The notes: generated from the sequence alone by a model not told the origin. Shown: positions 36,489-46,243, counted from the stretch's first letter. The stretch is 64,000 nucleotides of DNA from Lachnospiraceae bacterium (GCA_017526745.1 JAFXQX010000029.1:268675-332674); one strand, 5' to 3'. Program-made: numbers and translations.

Positions 36489-37364
36489 CTATCTCCTAAC
36501 GAAAAATACGATTATCGAAACGATCCCTATCGCTGCGCAGTAATATGCAAAATACTTGAAATACCTGCTGACGACAATGTTCATGATGAACTTGAGTGCA
36601 AAAAATCCGACGACTGCCGCAACGATCATGCCGACTATATAACAGCCGACATCGCCACCCGAAACGGACTCGCTGCCAAGGTCAAACAGTTCCAGAATGA
36701 GCGCTCCAAGCACGGCGGGAATGCTCATTATGAACGAATACTTGGCTGCAAACTTCCTGTCGATCCCGCATAAGAGGGCGGCGACTATGGTGGTACCGCT
36801 TCTCGACAGTCCGGGAAGAGTTGCCACACCCTGAGTGACTCCGATCGCAAAAGCATCGAAGTTATTCATCTCTTTAAGCTTTTTATCACCGTCGGCGAGA
36901 AAATCGGAAAGTGCGAGAATAAGGCCCGTACACAGCAGGCAGATGCCGGTTACGAGAAGGTTTGAAGTAGTATACTCGACTATGTTCTTCATGAAAATGC
37001 CGATGATCCCTGTAGGGATAGTTGAAATGATCACAAGGAGAACGAACTTGCGGTAGGGGGATGAGAGCACGTGAATATACTCGCTGTGGCCCGGAGCCGA
37101 AAGACTTCGTCCGAAAGTAACGATGTTTTCAAATATGTCGCGGCACATAAGGCCGAACTCGGCAACCAGCTTGAACACATCCTTCCAGAATACGACACAG
37201 ATGGCCACAAGAGTTGCAAGATGAAGAAGCACATCAAACAATATGCTCGCATTATCCATCCCGAACAAGCCCTTGATCAGTGCAAGATGTCCGGATGAGC
37301 TTACCGGAAGAAATTCCGTTGCTCCCTGTATGATCCCCATCAAAACGGCTTTTAAAATATCCAT
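36489..37364 (-). CDS. uppP: Undecaprenyl-diphosphatase
   Basis: A 291-residue integral membrane enzyme that recycles undecaprenyl pyrophosphate for cell-wall synthesis and gives bacitracin tolerance. The two active-site motifs are GATEFLPVSSSGHL (15-28) and LPGLSRSGTT. There are about 8 hydrophobic helices. A strong promoter overlaps the end of glgB just upstream, making uppP the first gene of a long transcript. Confidence 0.96.
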   Translation of the reverse strand: MDILKAVLMGIIQGATEFLPVSSSGHLALIKGLFGMDNASILFDVLLHLATLVAICVVFWKDVFKLVAEFGLMCRDIFENIVTFGRSLSAPGHSEYIHVLSSPYRKFVLLVIISTIPTGIIGIFMKNIVEYTTSNLLVTGICLLCTGLILALSDFLADGDKKLKEMNNFDAFAIGVTQGVATLPGLSRSGTTIVAALLCGIDRKFAAKYSFIMSIPAVLGALILELFDLGSESVSGGDVGCYIVGMIVAAVVGFFALKFIMNIVVSRYFKYFAYYCAAIGIVSIIVFFVRR

Positions 37365-37403
37365 TGTCAGTCCTTTTTCAATTCATTATGATCCAAGTAT
37401 GAT

Positions 37404-37432
37404 ATTATACCAAAAAACGCCCTGTTTATCAA
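37404..37432 (-). promoter_or_regulatory. Strong sigma-A promoter upstream of uppP
   Basis: TTGATA (37432-37427), a 17-nt spacer and a perfect TATAAT (37409-37404), with a TG extension before the -10. The -35 overlaps the last codons and stop of glgB. This separates the uppP transcript from glgB. Confidence 0.8.
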
Positions 37433-39681
37433 TGTTTGCGCTTTCTTCTCCTTTTTACGGGAGCGTGATAGTACTTCAGATCCGAGGGTTCGAAATAGGT
37501 ACATGAGAATACCGATACGGAAAGAGCCGGAACGGTTATCCTGATCGAATTCTCACGGCCGTCGCACTCATCTTCTTTTGACCTCTTGACTCTCGGATTA
37601 TTATGGCCTCTTCCGCCGAACGCTTCATCATCGGACGAGAATATCTCCTTGTACTTGCCCGAGAAAGGAACCCCTATCTTGTAATCGTATCTGTCGATAT
37701 CGGCAAAATTGCATACCACAAGAAGGTTGTTGCCCTCTTTGTCTTTTCTCAGGAAAACGATGATAGTCTCGTTTGCCGATATGTTGTTGATCCATTCAAA
37801 ACCCGAAACCGTATTGTCAAGAGCGTACAGCGCGGGATTTTCCCTGTAAAATGAGATGAGTGAGCGCACAAAATCATTGACATGTATATGATCGTCATAC
37901 TGCAGAAGATCCCAGGATACGCTGCGTGCCTCACTCCATTCGTCCCATTCGCCTATGTCGCATCCCATGAACAGAAGCTTTTTGCCGGGGTGCATGAACA
38001 TATATGCCAGCGACAGCCTGAGGTTTGCGAACTTCCTGTCGCGTTCCCCGGGCATCTTGGACAAAAGCGATGCCTTGCCGTGAACGACTTCATCATGCGA
38101 GAAGACGAGTATGAACTTCTCACTGTAAGCATATATCATCGAAAACGTAAGTTCACCGTAGTGCCCCGCGCGGTACAGGGGATCGAGCCTGATGAATCCG
38201 AGATAATCGTTCATCCAGCCCATGTTCCACTTATAGTCAAATCCGAGTCCTTCGCCGGAAAGATCTCCGGTAACACCGGGCCAGGCGGTAGACTCTTCTG
38301 CGATAAGCAGTGCTCCCGTTTCCATCTTTTTGTTGATCGACGTAAGGTGCCTGAGCATTTCCGCAGCTTCGAGATTTTCCTTGCCGCCGTATATGTTCGG
38401 TACCCACTCTACCCTTCCGTAATCGTTGTAGAGCATCGATGCGACGGCATCAAGCCTTATGCCGTCGGCGTGATATTTTTTGATCCAGAACAGGGCATTT
38501 GCGATAAGATAATTGCTGACCTCGGGGCGTCCGTAATTAAAGCACAGCGTTCCCCAGTCGGGATGATCGGCACGTCTTCTGTCCTGATGCTCGTAAAGGC
38601 ATGTTCCGTCAAAATTGGACAGTCCCTGAACGTCTCTGGGAAAATGTGCGCAGGTCCAGTCAAGAATGACTCCAATGCCGTTCTCGTGCATCCTGTCCAC
38701 AAAGCTCATAAAGTCTTCGGGCGTTCCGTACCTTGATGTCGGTGCATACAGGCCGATGACCTGATATCCCCAGGACTCGTCAAACGGGTGCTCCATCACC
38801 GGCATGAGCTCCACATGGGTATAGCCCATCTTTTTGACATAAGGTATTATCTCGTCCGCAAGTTCCCTGTAATTATAAAACTGCCTGCCGTCATCGGGTT
38901 TTTTGAAGCTGCCCAGATGCAGCTCATATATCGCGAGCGGCTTGTCGTTGGCATTAAGTTCGCTCCTTGATGCGATAAAATCATCATCATGCCACCTGTA
39001 TCTATCGATATCAAACACAACGGAAGCGGTCTCGGGACGAAGCTGGGCGAAGTATCCGTAAGGATCTGCCTTTAAGATGACCATTCCGCCTTTTAACTTG
39101 AGCTCATATTTGTAGTTGGCGCCCGTTGTGACTCTGGGTATGAATATCTCGAATATGCCGGAGTCCCCGAGTCTTCTCATCTGGTGGCATCTTCCGTCCC
39201 AGTCGTTAAAATCACCGACAACGGAAACGCGGACAGCATTGGGGGCCCATACGGCAAAGTTTACGCCGGATATGCCTTCTGTCTTTCTGACATGCGCACC
39301 GAGATGCTCATAAATGTCATAGCAGATCCCGGCATTGAAAGCCCTGAGGGTCTTCTGATCAAAGGCAGATCTGAATCTGTAAGGATCCTGTACGATATAT
39401 GTATCCTTATTCTTCGTGACCTTGAAATGATAGCTGATCTTCGTCTTGGTAAGTGACCTGATAAGGACGCTAAAGAACCCTTCCTCGTCCATCATGTCCA
39501 TCCTGTATTCCTTTTCATTACAGATGACGCTCACTTTATCGGCATTCGGGATAAAGCACGAGATCATCCATCCGCCTTTGACAAAATGTGCCCCGAGATA
39601 ACCGTGGGGATCGTCCTCCTCGGAATAGACGATCTGCTCCACTCTTGCCCAGTCCATCATTTTGTACAGTTTTTTATCCAA
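37429..39681 (-). CDS. glgB: 1,4-alpha-glucan branching enzyme
   Basis: A 750-residue GH13 enzyme adding alpha-1,6 branches to glycogen. An N-terminal region (1-105) and a CBM48 module (about 115-210, GVNFAVWAPNAVRVSVVGDFN) precede the catalytic barrel with GIRLDAVASMLY (nucleophile Asp), IAEESTAWPGV (acid/base Glu) and VFSHDEVVHGK. A basic tail ends RRRKRKH. The start is TTG with GAGGAG 7 bases upstream, 4 bases after the DUF1015 gene. No other glycogen genes are nearby. Confidence 0.96.
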   Translation of the reverse strand: MDKKLYKMMDWARVEQIVYSEEDDPHGYLGAHFVKGGWMISCFIPNADKVSVICNEKEYRMDMMDEEGFFSVLIRSLTKTKISYHFKVTKNKDTYIVQDPYRFRSAFDQKTLRAFNAGICYDIYEHLGAHVRKTEGISGVNFAVWAPNAVRVSVVGDFNDWDGRCHQMRRLGDSGIFEIFIPRVTTGANYKYELKLKGGMVILKADPYGYFAQLRPETASVVFDIDRYRWHDDDFIASRSELNANDKPLAIYELHLGSFKKPDDGRQFYNYRELADEIIPYVKKMGYTHVELMPVMEHPFDESWGYQVIGLYAPTSRYGTPEDFMSFVDRMHENGIGVILDWTCAHFPRDVQGLSNFDGTCLYEHQDRRRADHPDWGTLCFNYGRPEVSNYLIANALFWIKKYHADGIRLDAVASMLYNDYGRVEWVPNIYGGKENLEAAEMLRHLTSINKKMETGALLIAEESTAWPGVTGDLSGEGLGFDYKWNMGWMNDYLGFIRLDPLYRAGHYGELTFSMIYAYSEKFILVFSHDEVVHGKASLLSKMPGERDRKFANLRLSLAYMFMHPGKKLLFMGCDIGEWDEWSEARSVSWDLLQYDDHIHVNDFVRSLISFYRENPALYALDNTVSGFEWINNISANETIIVFLRKDKEGNNLLVVCNFADIDRYDYKIGVPFSGKYKEIFSSDDEAFGGRGHNNPRVKRSKEDECDGRENSIRITVPALSVSVFSCTYFEPSDLKYYHAPVKRRRKRKH

Positions 39682-39685
39682 CTTG

Positions 39686-40924
39686 CTACTCCTCTATCTC
39701 ATGTATGAACAGTCCGCTCCTGAGCTTTGGCTCGAACCATGTGGACTTGGGCGGCATCAGAAGGCCCGCATCGGCCACGTCAAACAGTTCGCCAATACTC
39801 GTCGGATGCATCGCAAACGCGATGGCGCAGTCATTTTCACATCTTCTCTCGAGTTCCGAAAGGCCGCGTATACCGCCTACAAAATCTATCCTCTTATCTG
39901 TCCGTGGATCGTCTATCGAAAAGAGAGGCGAGATGACATTCTTCTGAAGGACCGATACATCAAGTCCTTCTACCGGATCATCCGTTATAAGGCTGTCATT
40001 AAATTTCAGGCTGTACCATTTTTTACCAAGATATACCCCGACCTCACCTTTTTGTCCGGGAGAATATGCCTTGTCCTTTGGGGTAAGCGTCCCAAGCCCC
40101 GAGAGCATATCAAGCATCTCTTCTTCCGTATGCCCGTTCAGGTCCCGGATCACACGGTTGTAATCCATGATATAGAGCTCATCATCGGAAAACAGGACCG
40201 AAAGAAAATAGTTGAACTCCTCTTCGCCCGTATAATCCTTATGAGCCTGCCTTCTCTTAAGACCCACCTTGACGGCTGATGCACACCTGTGATGTCCGTC
40301 GGCGATATAGACGCTGCCGGCCTGCTCAAATGCCTTACAGATCGCATCGATATCCGCATCTTCCCTTATCGCCCACACTCTGTGTACGACGCCGTCGGGT
40401 GCCGTAAAATCATACAGAGGCTGTGATTTTTTGATACGGTCAAGAATGGACCTGATATCATCCCTTTTGCGGTAGGCCAGAAAGATGGGACCCGTCTGCG
40501 CGCTTAATGCATCCACATGATTGATCCTGTCTATCTCTTTGTCTTCGCGGGTGTTCTCGTGTTTTTTGATGACTCCCGAAATATAATCATCTATTGACGC
40601 GCATCCGACGATACCCGTCTGACTCCTGCCGTCCATGACAAGCTCATAGATGTAAAAACATCTGTTACTGTCCTGGACAAATGTATTGTCTTCTATCCGC
40701 TTCTTCATAAGGGAGCGTGCCTTTTCGTAAACACGCGGATCATATGTATCGACATCGTCGCCAAGCTGGGTCTCCGCTCTGTCAATGCACAGGAAAGAAA
40801 GCGGCTGACGCAGGGTTTCCGCCTTTGCTTCTGCACGGTTATATACGTCATAAGGGAGCGCGGCTACCGATGAAGCAATATCCTGTCTCGGTCTTATCGC
40901 ACAAAAAGGTCTGACTCTTGCCAT
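39686..40924 (-). CDS. DUF1015-family protein
   Basis: A 412-residue cytoplasmic protein of the DUF1015 family: MARVRPFCAIRP start, VAALPYDVYN, HENTREDKEIDR, IADGHHRCASAV and the C-terminal FVGGIRGLSELE. The function is not established. In related Clostridia I recall it next to serA and serC, which are here about 5.5 kb upstream on the same strand, so a link to serine metabolism is possible but unproven. GGAGG precedes the ATG. It has its own promoter in the divergent region and is probably co-transcribed with glgB. Confidence 0.88.
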   Translation of the reverse strand: MARVRPFCAIRPRQDIASSVAALPYDVYNRAEAKAETLRQPLSFLCIDRAETQLGDDVDTYDPRVYEKARSLMKKRIEDNTFVQDSNRCFYIYELVMDGRSQTGIVGCASIDDYISGVIKKHENTREDKEIDRINHVDALSAQTGPIFLAYRKRDDIRSILDRIKKSQPLYDFTAPDGVVHRVWAIREDADIDAICKAFEQAGSVYIADGHHRCASAVKVGLKRRQAHKDYTGEEEFNYFLSVLFSDDELYIMDYNRVIRDLNGHTEEEMLDMLSGLGTLTPKDKAYSPGQKGEVGVYLGKKWYSLKFNDSLITDDPVEGLDVSVLQKNVISPLFSIDDPRTDKRIDFVGGIRGLSELERRCENDCAIAFAMHPTSIGELFDVADAGLLMPPKSTWFEPKLRSGLFIHEIEE

Positions 40925-40982
40925 AACATCCTCCGGAAGGGAAAATCTACCATATATTGTATATCGTGATCATCACCCACAC

Positions 40983-41010
40983 ACTATACACGACTTTACT
41001 ATTGTATCAA
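40983..41010 (-). promoter_or_regulatory. Promoter for the DUF1015-glgB unit
   Basis: TTGATA (41010-41005), a 16-nt spacer and TATAGT (40988-40983) on the minus strand, about 60 bases before the DUF1015 start. Confidence 0.55.
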
Positions 41011-41022
41011 AACGCCCATGCT

Positions 41023-41051
41023 TTGACAACAATTTCCCATAATGTTAACAT
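41023..41051 (+). promoter_or_regulatory. Promoter for the plus-strand orphan gene
   Basis: A perfect TTGACA (41023-41028), a 17-nt spacer and TAACAT (41046-41051). A 10-bp palindrome, ATGTTAACAT (41042-41051), covers the -10 and could be an operator. Confidence 0.55.
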
Positions 41052-41086
41052 GAAACAAAAGGTGGAACATCGGGGAGGAAATGTAT

Positions 41087-41356
41087 ATGACTGATGAAGA
41101 TAAGGTGTTTCTTGGTAAGATCAATGAATATGCGGAAAAAGAACTGGGAGATATAGATCCTCAGAAGACTCATGTATCCGAACAGCTTGAGAAGCTGCGT
41201 CCGATAATGCAGAATCTGGCTATGGAATACAAAATGAGCGTTGAAGACGTGTTCATCAAATATATGGATCTTGCGAGCGAGGCAAACGCAAGCGCAGATG
41301 CCGAATTTCGTTCAAAATACGGCGAGGACGATGTCCTGGACCTGCCGATCAATTAA
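41087..41356 (+). CDS. Small hypothetical acidic helical protein
   Basis: An 89-residue, mostly helical, acidic protein that I do not recognise. It has no signal peptide, membrane segment, cysteine or known motif. ATG 41087 is preferred because GGGGAGG is 8 bases upstream; the ATG at 41081 would leave only 2. It has its own TTGACA promoter and is an isolated plus-strand gene, divergent from the DUF1015 gene and ending 22 bases from the end of livF. The strong translation and promoter signals argue that it is real. Confidence 0.8.
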   Translation: MTDEDKVFLGKINEYAEKELGDIDPQKTHVSEQLEKLRPIMQNLAMEYKMSVEDVFIKYMDLASEANASADAEFRSKYGEDDVLDLPIN

Positions 41357-41378
41357 GCGTAAGAGAAGGGACTCACTT

Positions 41379-42098
41379 TTAATTTGCCGTGGTGCCAAGA
41401 TAAGCGGCTCTTACTTTCTCATCGGAAAGGAGCTCGGAACCGGTTCCTTCCATCGCGATCTTTCCGTTTTCAATGACATATGCTCTGTCCGCGACATGAA
41501 GGGCCATGTTCGCATTCTGTTCGATAAGAAGCACCGTTGTACCGGCTGCATGTATCTGTCTGATTATCTCAAATATGTCCTGAACCACGATAGGTGCAAG
41601 GCCCAATGAGGGCTCGTCCATCATAAGCAGTTTGGGGCGTCCCATAAGGGCACGTCCTACCGCGAGCATCTGCTGCTCGCCGCCCGAAAGAGTACCGCCT
41701 TCCTGCCACGACCTTTCGCGAAGCCGGGGAAAATATCCGTACACTCTTTCTATATCAGACTCGAGATCGTCCTTGCGCAGATATGCTCCGATCTTGAGAT
41801 TCTCAAGCACAGTAAGGTTGGGAAATATACGGCGTCCCTCGGGGACCATCATAAGGCCCTTTGACACGATCGCCGTCGGATCCTTGCCCGTGATATCTTC
41901 TCCATCGAAGATGACCTTACCCGACGCGGGTTTTACCAGTCCGCTTATCGTACGGAGTGTCGAACTTTTTCCCGCACCGTTGGCACCGATAAGAGTAACT
42001 ATCTCACCGGCCTTAACGTCAAAACTGATACCGCGGACCGCCTCGATACCGCCGTAGCTTACCTGCAGATCTGCTATTTTAAGAACTTCTTCGCTCAT
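41379..42098 (-). CDS. livF: Branched-chain amino-acid ABC transporter ATPase LivF
   Basis: A 239-residue ATPase: Walker A LIGANGAGKSSTL, signature TLSGGEQQMLAVGRAL, Walker B LLMMDEPSLGLAP and switch His in LLIEQN context. The GLAPIVVQDIFEII stretch is typical of LivF. Its ATG overlaps the livG stop. It is the last gene of the livKHMGF set. Confidence 0.96.
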   Translation of the reverse strand: MSEEVLKIADLQVSYGGIEAVRGISFDVKAGEIVTLIGANGAGKSSTLRTISGLVKPASGKVIFDGEDITGKDPTAIVSKGLMMVPEGRRIFPNLTVLENLKIGAYLRKDDLESDIERVYGYFPRLRERSWQEGGTLSGGEQQMLAVGRALMGRPKLLMMDEPSLGLAPIVVQDIFEIIRQIHAAGTTVLLIEQNANMALHVADRAYVIENGKIAMEGTGSELLSDEKVRAAYLGTTAN

Positions 42099-42943
42099 TC
42101 TTCATCCTCTACAGTACCCAGATATGCATCGATAACCTTGCGGTTATTCTGAATATCCTTCGGTATTCCGCGTGCTATCTCACTTCCGAAATCTATTACA
42201 TAGATATAATCCGATATGTTCATGACAAGATCCATATGATGCTCGATCAGGAAAACTGTCAGATTATATTTGTCGCGTATCTGTCTGACAAAATCAGCAA
42301 GTTCCGCAGTCTCCTGAGGGTTCATGCCGGCTGCGGGCTCATCAAGCAGCAGGAGGCTCGGCTTAGTCGCAAGTGCCCTTGCGATCTCAAGACGTCTCTG
42401 CAGGCCGTAAGGAAGAGATACCGCCAGATCATCCTTGTAAGCATCAAGTCCCTGCTCAACAAGAAGATCCATTGTCTCATTTCTCATCCTCTCCTCTTCG
42501 GAAAGATTCCCCCGAAATGTTGCGGAAAATACATTCTGATCGGCATGCTGGTGTTTTGCGATAAGGACATTTTCAAATACCGTCATGCTCTTCCACAGAC
42601 GGATGTTCTGGAAAGTCCTTGCTATGCCCAGTCCGGTGATCTGGTCCGGCGTGGGACAAAGTACCGCATCTTTTGCGTACATATCGGCATTCTCACCTTT
42701 ATATGACTTGGCTGATTTTCCTGAAGGATGATTACGAACGATCGGCTTGCCGTTAAACTCGATCATTCCGTTCGTAGGCTGATATACGCCTGTTATGCAG
42801 TTAAATGCCGTTGTCTTGCCCGCACCGTTCGGGCCGATAAGTGCTATAATCTGATGCTCCGGAACTTCAAGCGAAAGGTTGTTGACTGAGACAACACCGC
42901 CGAACTGCATCGTAACATTTTCAAGTCTTAATGCGTTTGCCAT
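42095..42943 (-). CDS. livG: Branched-chain amino-acid ABC transporter ATPase LivG
   Basis: A 282-residue ATPase: Walker A LIGPNGAGKTTAFN, FQNIRLWKSMTVFENVL, signature region LPYGLQRRLEIARALA, Walker B LLLLDEPAAGMNP and switch LIEHHMDLVMNISD. It has an insertion around residues 65-95 compared with many LivG proteins. It is 2 bases from livM and overlaps livF. Confidence 0.96.
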   Translation of the reverse strand: MANALRLENVTMQFGGVVSVNNLSLEVPEHQIIALIGPNGAGKTTAFNCITGVYQPTNGMIEFNGKPIVRNHPSGKSAKSYKGENADMYAKDAVLCPTPDQITGLGIARTFQNIRLWKSMTVFENVLIAKHQHADQNVFSATFRGNLSEEERMRNETMDLLVEQGLDAYKDDLAVSLPYGLQRRLEIARALATKPSLLLLDEPAAGMNPQETAELADFVRQIRDKYNLTVFLIEHHMDLVMNISDYIYVIDFGSEIARGIPKDIQNNRKVIDAYLGTVEDEE

Positions 42944-42945
42944 CT

Positions 42946-44142
42946 CTACTGTTTCCTTTCCGCCCGGGGTGTCCTCTTCTTAAAGAGAGCACCTATGCTT
43001 ATCTCACGATTGCCCATGATACCCTGCGAGAAGAAGAGCACGATCACCATGATAACGACCGAGAACACAACCATTCTGAACCCGTTTCGAAGAAGGGGGA
43101 TCTTGATGGCGCCCACATACTGTTCACTGTCAAGGAACCTGAGCCACCACTCTGAACAGGCAACATAAAGGAATGTTGCTATCACGCTTCCGCTGACGGA
43201 GCCTATGCCACCGATAACGACTATGAGCAGTATCTCGTACGTCATGACCGAAGTGAAGGCTTTTGCCTGCGCATTGGCAACATACATCGCAAAGAGCGCA
43301 CCGCCCACTCCGGCAAAAAAGCTTGATATCACGAATGAGAGCATCTTATGTTTGAAAAGACTGACGCCCATTGCCTCTGCGGCGACTTCATCATCCCTTA
43401 TCGCCTTGAACGCACGTCCGTATGACGAATGGATGAGAAGGACTATGATCAGAATGCAAAGTGCGGATATAAGAAACGGAACAAACGTTGACAGTCTCAA
43501 TACGGTATTCCCCGAAGCGTCCGTTATGTTAAAGCTTGAAAATGTCGGGAAGCCCTTGATCATGTTCGCACCGTTCGTGACCTTCCCGAGCTTCTGCCAC
43601 TGGAAGATCGCACGGAGGATCTCTGCAAATCCGAGCGTTGCTATCGCAAGATAGTCACTCTTTAAGCGAAGTACCGGGATCCCGATAAAATATGCGAATA
43701 ATCCGGCAACACATCCCGCAAGGATGATCGCTATAAGACATGCAAGTATCATGCTTACTGCGCCTCCGAAACCTGCAGAGCCGAATATCCCTTCAAACAT
43801 ATCAAGAAGCGAAAACTCGAACGCACAGCCTCCGAACAGATAATAAACCTGTTCCTTCATCGCGGACGGAACCGTAAGTATCGCGTATGTGTAAGCTCCG
43901 AGCAGCATGAACCCTGCCTGTCCCAGAGAGAACAATCCGGTAAACCCGTTCAGAAGGTTCATGGATACTGCGACCAGCGAATATACCGCGGCTTTTTTCA
44001 GCACCGTAAAGAGCGGGCTCGTCGGTGCGAATATCTGCGGAAGAGATGGGAAAATCATGCTTATATTCTCAAGTATAATGACAAATATCAAAAGTATGCT
44101 TATACAGATAAATGCCTGAAATGATATCTTCTTCTCTTTCAT
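42946..44142 (-). CDS. livM: Branched-chain amino-acid ABC permease LivM
   Basis: A 398-residue membrane protein with about 9-10 helices and the LivM core: LFSLGQAGFMLLGAYT, RLKSDYLAIATLGFAEI, GRAFKAIRDDEVAAEAMGV and VVIGGIGSVSGSVIA. I choose ATG 44142, just after the livH stop and preceded by AAGGTG, over a frame opening at 44172. Confidence 0.95.
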   Translation of the reverse strand: MKEKKISFQAFICISILLIFVIILENISMIFPSLPQIFAPTSPLFTVLKKAAVYSLVAVSMNLLNGFTGLFSLGQAGFMLLGAYTYAILTVPSAMKEQVYYLFGGCAFEFSLLDMFEGIFGSAGFGGAVSMILACLIAIILAGCVAGLFAYFIGIPVLRLKSDYLAIATLGFAEILRAIFQWQKLGKVTNGANMIKGFPTFSSFNITDASGNTVLRLSTFVPFLISALCILIIVLLIHSSYGRAFKAIRDDEVAAEAMGVSLFKHKMLSFVISSFFAGVGGALFAMYVANAQAKAFTSVMTYEILLIVVIGGIGSVSGSVIATFLYVACSEWWLRFLDSEQYVGAIKIPLLRNGFRMVVFSVVIMVIVLFFSQGIMGNREISIGALFKKRTPRAERKQ

Positions 44143-44146
44143 GATC

Positions 44147-45034
44147 TCACACCTTGTCTGTCGCAGCTTCACCGAACAGACCCTGCGGCTTGAATATCAG
44201 AATGACAATAAGGAGCGCAAACGTAAATGCATCCGAAAATACCGAGACATCCCACGAAGACGGAAGTCCCTTTATTATGGTCTCACATATCCCGATAAGG
44301 AAAGCTCCTATGACCGCACCGGGAATCGAACCGATACCTCCGAACACGGCTGCAACGAATGCCTTAAGACCCGGCATCGCACCTGCCGTAGGCGTGATAG
44401 CGGGATAATTCGTGAAAAACAGGACCGAGCCTACTGCAGCAAGCGCGGATCCGATGATGAATGTTATGGAAATAACACTGTTGATCCTGATGCCCATGAG
44501 ACGGCTCGTCTCAAAATCCTTGGAAACGGCTCTCATGGCCATGCCCACTTTCGTCCTGTTGATGAGGAGCGAAAGCGCAAATACAAGTGCGAGTACAAGG
44601 AAGGGGGTGATTATGACCACCCACTTTGTCTGGGTTCCCGCAACTCCTATCGTATTTGAAAGAAAAGGTATTGAAGGATATGTCATCGGCTGTCCTCCGG
44701 TAACATATGTCGCCGTGTTCTGAAGAAGATAGCTGACACCGATGGCGGATATCATAACGGACATCCTGGGGGCATTTCGAAGGGGCTTGTATGCCGCACG
44801 CTCGATGGTAAATCCGAGCACTACCGTAAGGATCACAACAAGAGGAAGTGACTCACTCACGGGCAGCGTTGCCGTAAAATATATACCCATCAGTCCTGCG
44901 ACCATGAAAACATCGCCGTGAGCAAAGTTTATAAGACGCAGTATCCCGTAAACGAGAGTATATCCGATCGCTATAAGCGCATATTGTCCGCCCACCGATA
45001 CACCGGAGAGCAATACCGAAATGACATATTCCAT
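44147..45034 (-). CDS. livH: Branched-chain amino-acid ABC permease LivH
   Basis: A 295-residue permease with about 8 helices: GGQYALIAIGYTLVYGILRLI, NFAHGDVFMV, GMAMRAVSKDFETSRLMG and VFGGIGSIPGAVIGA. AAGGA precedes the ATG. It partners LivM to form the membrane pore fed by the LivK lipoprotein. Confidence 0.96.
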   Translation of the reverse strand: MEYVISVLLSGVSVGGQYALIAIGYTLVYGILRLINFAHGDVFMVAGLMGIYFTATLPVSESLPLVVILTVVLGFTIERAAYKPLRNAPRMSVMISAIGVSYLLQNTATYVTGGQPMTYPSIPFLSNTIGVAGTQTKWVVIITPFLVLALVFALSLLINRTKVGMAMRAVSKDFETSRLMGIRINSVISITFIIGSALAAVGSVLFFTNYPAITPTAGAMPGLKAFVAAVFGGIGSIPGAVIGAFLIGICETIIKGLPSSWDVSVFSDAFTFALLIVILIFKPQGLFGEAATDKV

Positions 45035-45046
45035 AATGATTATCCT

Positions 45047-46243
45047 TTATTTTGCTCCCGAACCTGTCTGGACCTTCTCAAACGCCCATGATCCGGTTGC
45101 CGTGTCGGCTGTCTTGATGTAAGCCGTGTCACGTACTGCATCACCGATCTCGTCAAATGCGATCGAACCGGATACACCGTCCCACTTAACAGAAGGGATG
45201 GCACCCTTGATCGCAGCCTTGTCAGGCGAGCCTGCCGCCTTGATGGCTTCAAGAGCTACATAGTAAGCATCGTAACCCATAGCCGTAACAGCTGAGATCG
45301 TATCGTTACCGCCGTTTGCGGTCATGGCATCTGAATTGCTGTTGATGTAATCCTTGATACCCTTATCAAATGTTTCGGAACCGCCTTCCTGATAGAAGGT
45401 TGAAACGAACAACTGAAGGTTTGTGCCCTTTGTTGCTTCAAGGACCATGTTATCATCAAGCGTGTCGGATCCGAGGAAAGGAATGCCGATATCAAGAGAT
45501 GCGGCCTGTTCCATGATCTGCTTTGCATAAGCGATCGATACAGGTGTGAATATAACATCAGCGCCTTCGCTCTTGGCCTTGTTCAGGTATGAAGTAAAGT
45601 CAGAGTTGTTGGTCGGGAAAGAGTCAGCGATGACTTCACCGCCTGCAGCTTCAAACACCTGCTTGAAGAATACGATAAGACCCTGGTCATACTCATTACC
45701 GTTCTCACCGAGGCAGTAAGCCTTCTTGGCGGAGAACTTATCCATTGCAAAGTTTGCAAGAACGTCAGCCTGGAAGTTGTCCAGGAAGCATATCCTGAAA
45801 TAATAATCATTGCCGGCTGTGACGTTGGGGTTCGTACATGTTACACCGATAGCAGCAAGTCCTGCTTCTTCGAACTTGGGACCGCCTGCCATCGAAACGC
45901 CCGAACCGTATGATCCGAGAACGAGTGATACATCCTTACCTACAAGCTCCGATGCTGCTGAAGGAGCCTTGTCTGCAGATGAACCGTTGTCGGCAAGTAC
46001 GAGTTCAACATTATAAGTCTTGCCACCGACCTCTACCGTGGGGGTCTCTGAATTGGCATACTGCATGCCGAGGATCTCTTTCTTTCCGCCTGATGCGGAA
46101 TCGCCTGTTGAAGGCTCAAATACGCCGATCCTGATAACGTCGCCGGATGCACCGCCTGAAGCGGGAGATGCTGCCCCTGCTGCGCCGCAGCCTGCAAGAG
46201 TTACCATGGCAAGAGCCATTACCAATGCTATAACCTTTTTCAT
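45047..46243 (-). CDS. livK: Branched-chain amino-acid-binding lipoprotein LivK
   Basis: A 398-residue periplasmic-binding-protein-like lipoprotein. The signal peptide MKKVIALVMALAMVTLAGC has lipobox LAGC with the lipidated Cys19. A Gly/Ala/Ser linker follows, then the type I binding fold (IRIGVFEPSTGDSASGGK, GSYGSGVSMAGGPKFEEAG). It captures branched-chain or similar amino acids outside the membrane. It follows serA by 56 bases; GGAGGT lies before the ATG. Confidence 0.94.
   Translation of the reverse strand: MKKVIALVMALAMVTLAGCGAAGAASPASGGASGDVIRIGVFEPSTGDSASGGKKEILGMQYANSETPTVEVGGKTYNVELVLADNGSSADKAPSAASELVGKDVSLVLGSYGSGVSMAGGPKFEEAGLAAIGVTCTNPNVTAGNDYYFRICFLDNFQADVLANFAMDKFSAKKAYCLGENGNEYDQGLIVFFKQVFEAAGGEVIADSFPTNNSDFTSYLNKAKSEGADVIFTPVSIAYAKQIMEQAASLDIGIPFLGSDTLDDNMVLEATKGTNLQLFVSTFYQEGGSETFDKGIKDYINSNSDAMTANGGNDTISAVTAMGYDAYYVALEAIKAAGSPDKAAIKGAIPSVKWDGVSGSIAFDEIGDAVRDTAYIKTADTATGSWAFEKVQTGSGAK

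Noticed and set aside
41042..41051. ATGTTAACAT as a Rex operator
   Set aside because: It lacks the outer TTG/CAA and the 4-base spacing of TTGTTAA-n4-TTAACAA; kept only as an unspecified palindrome over a -10 element.
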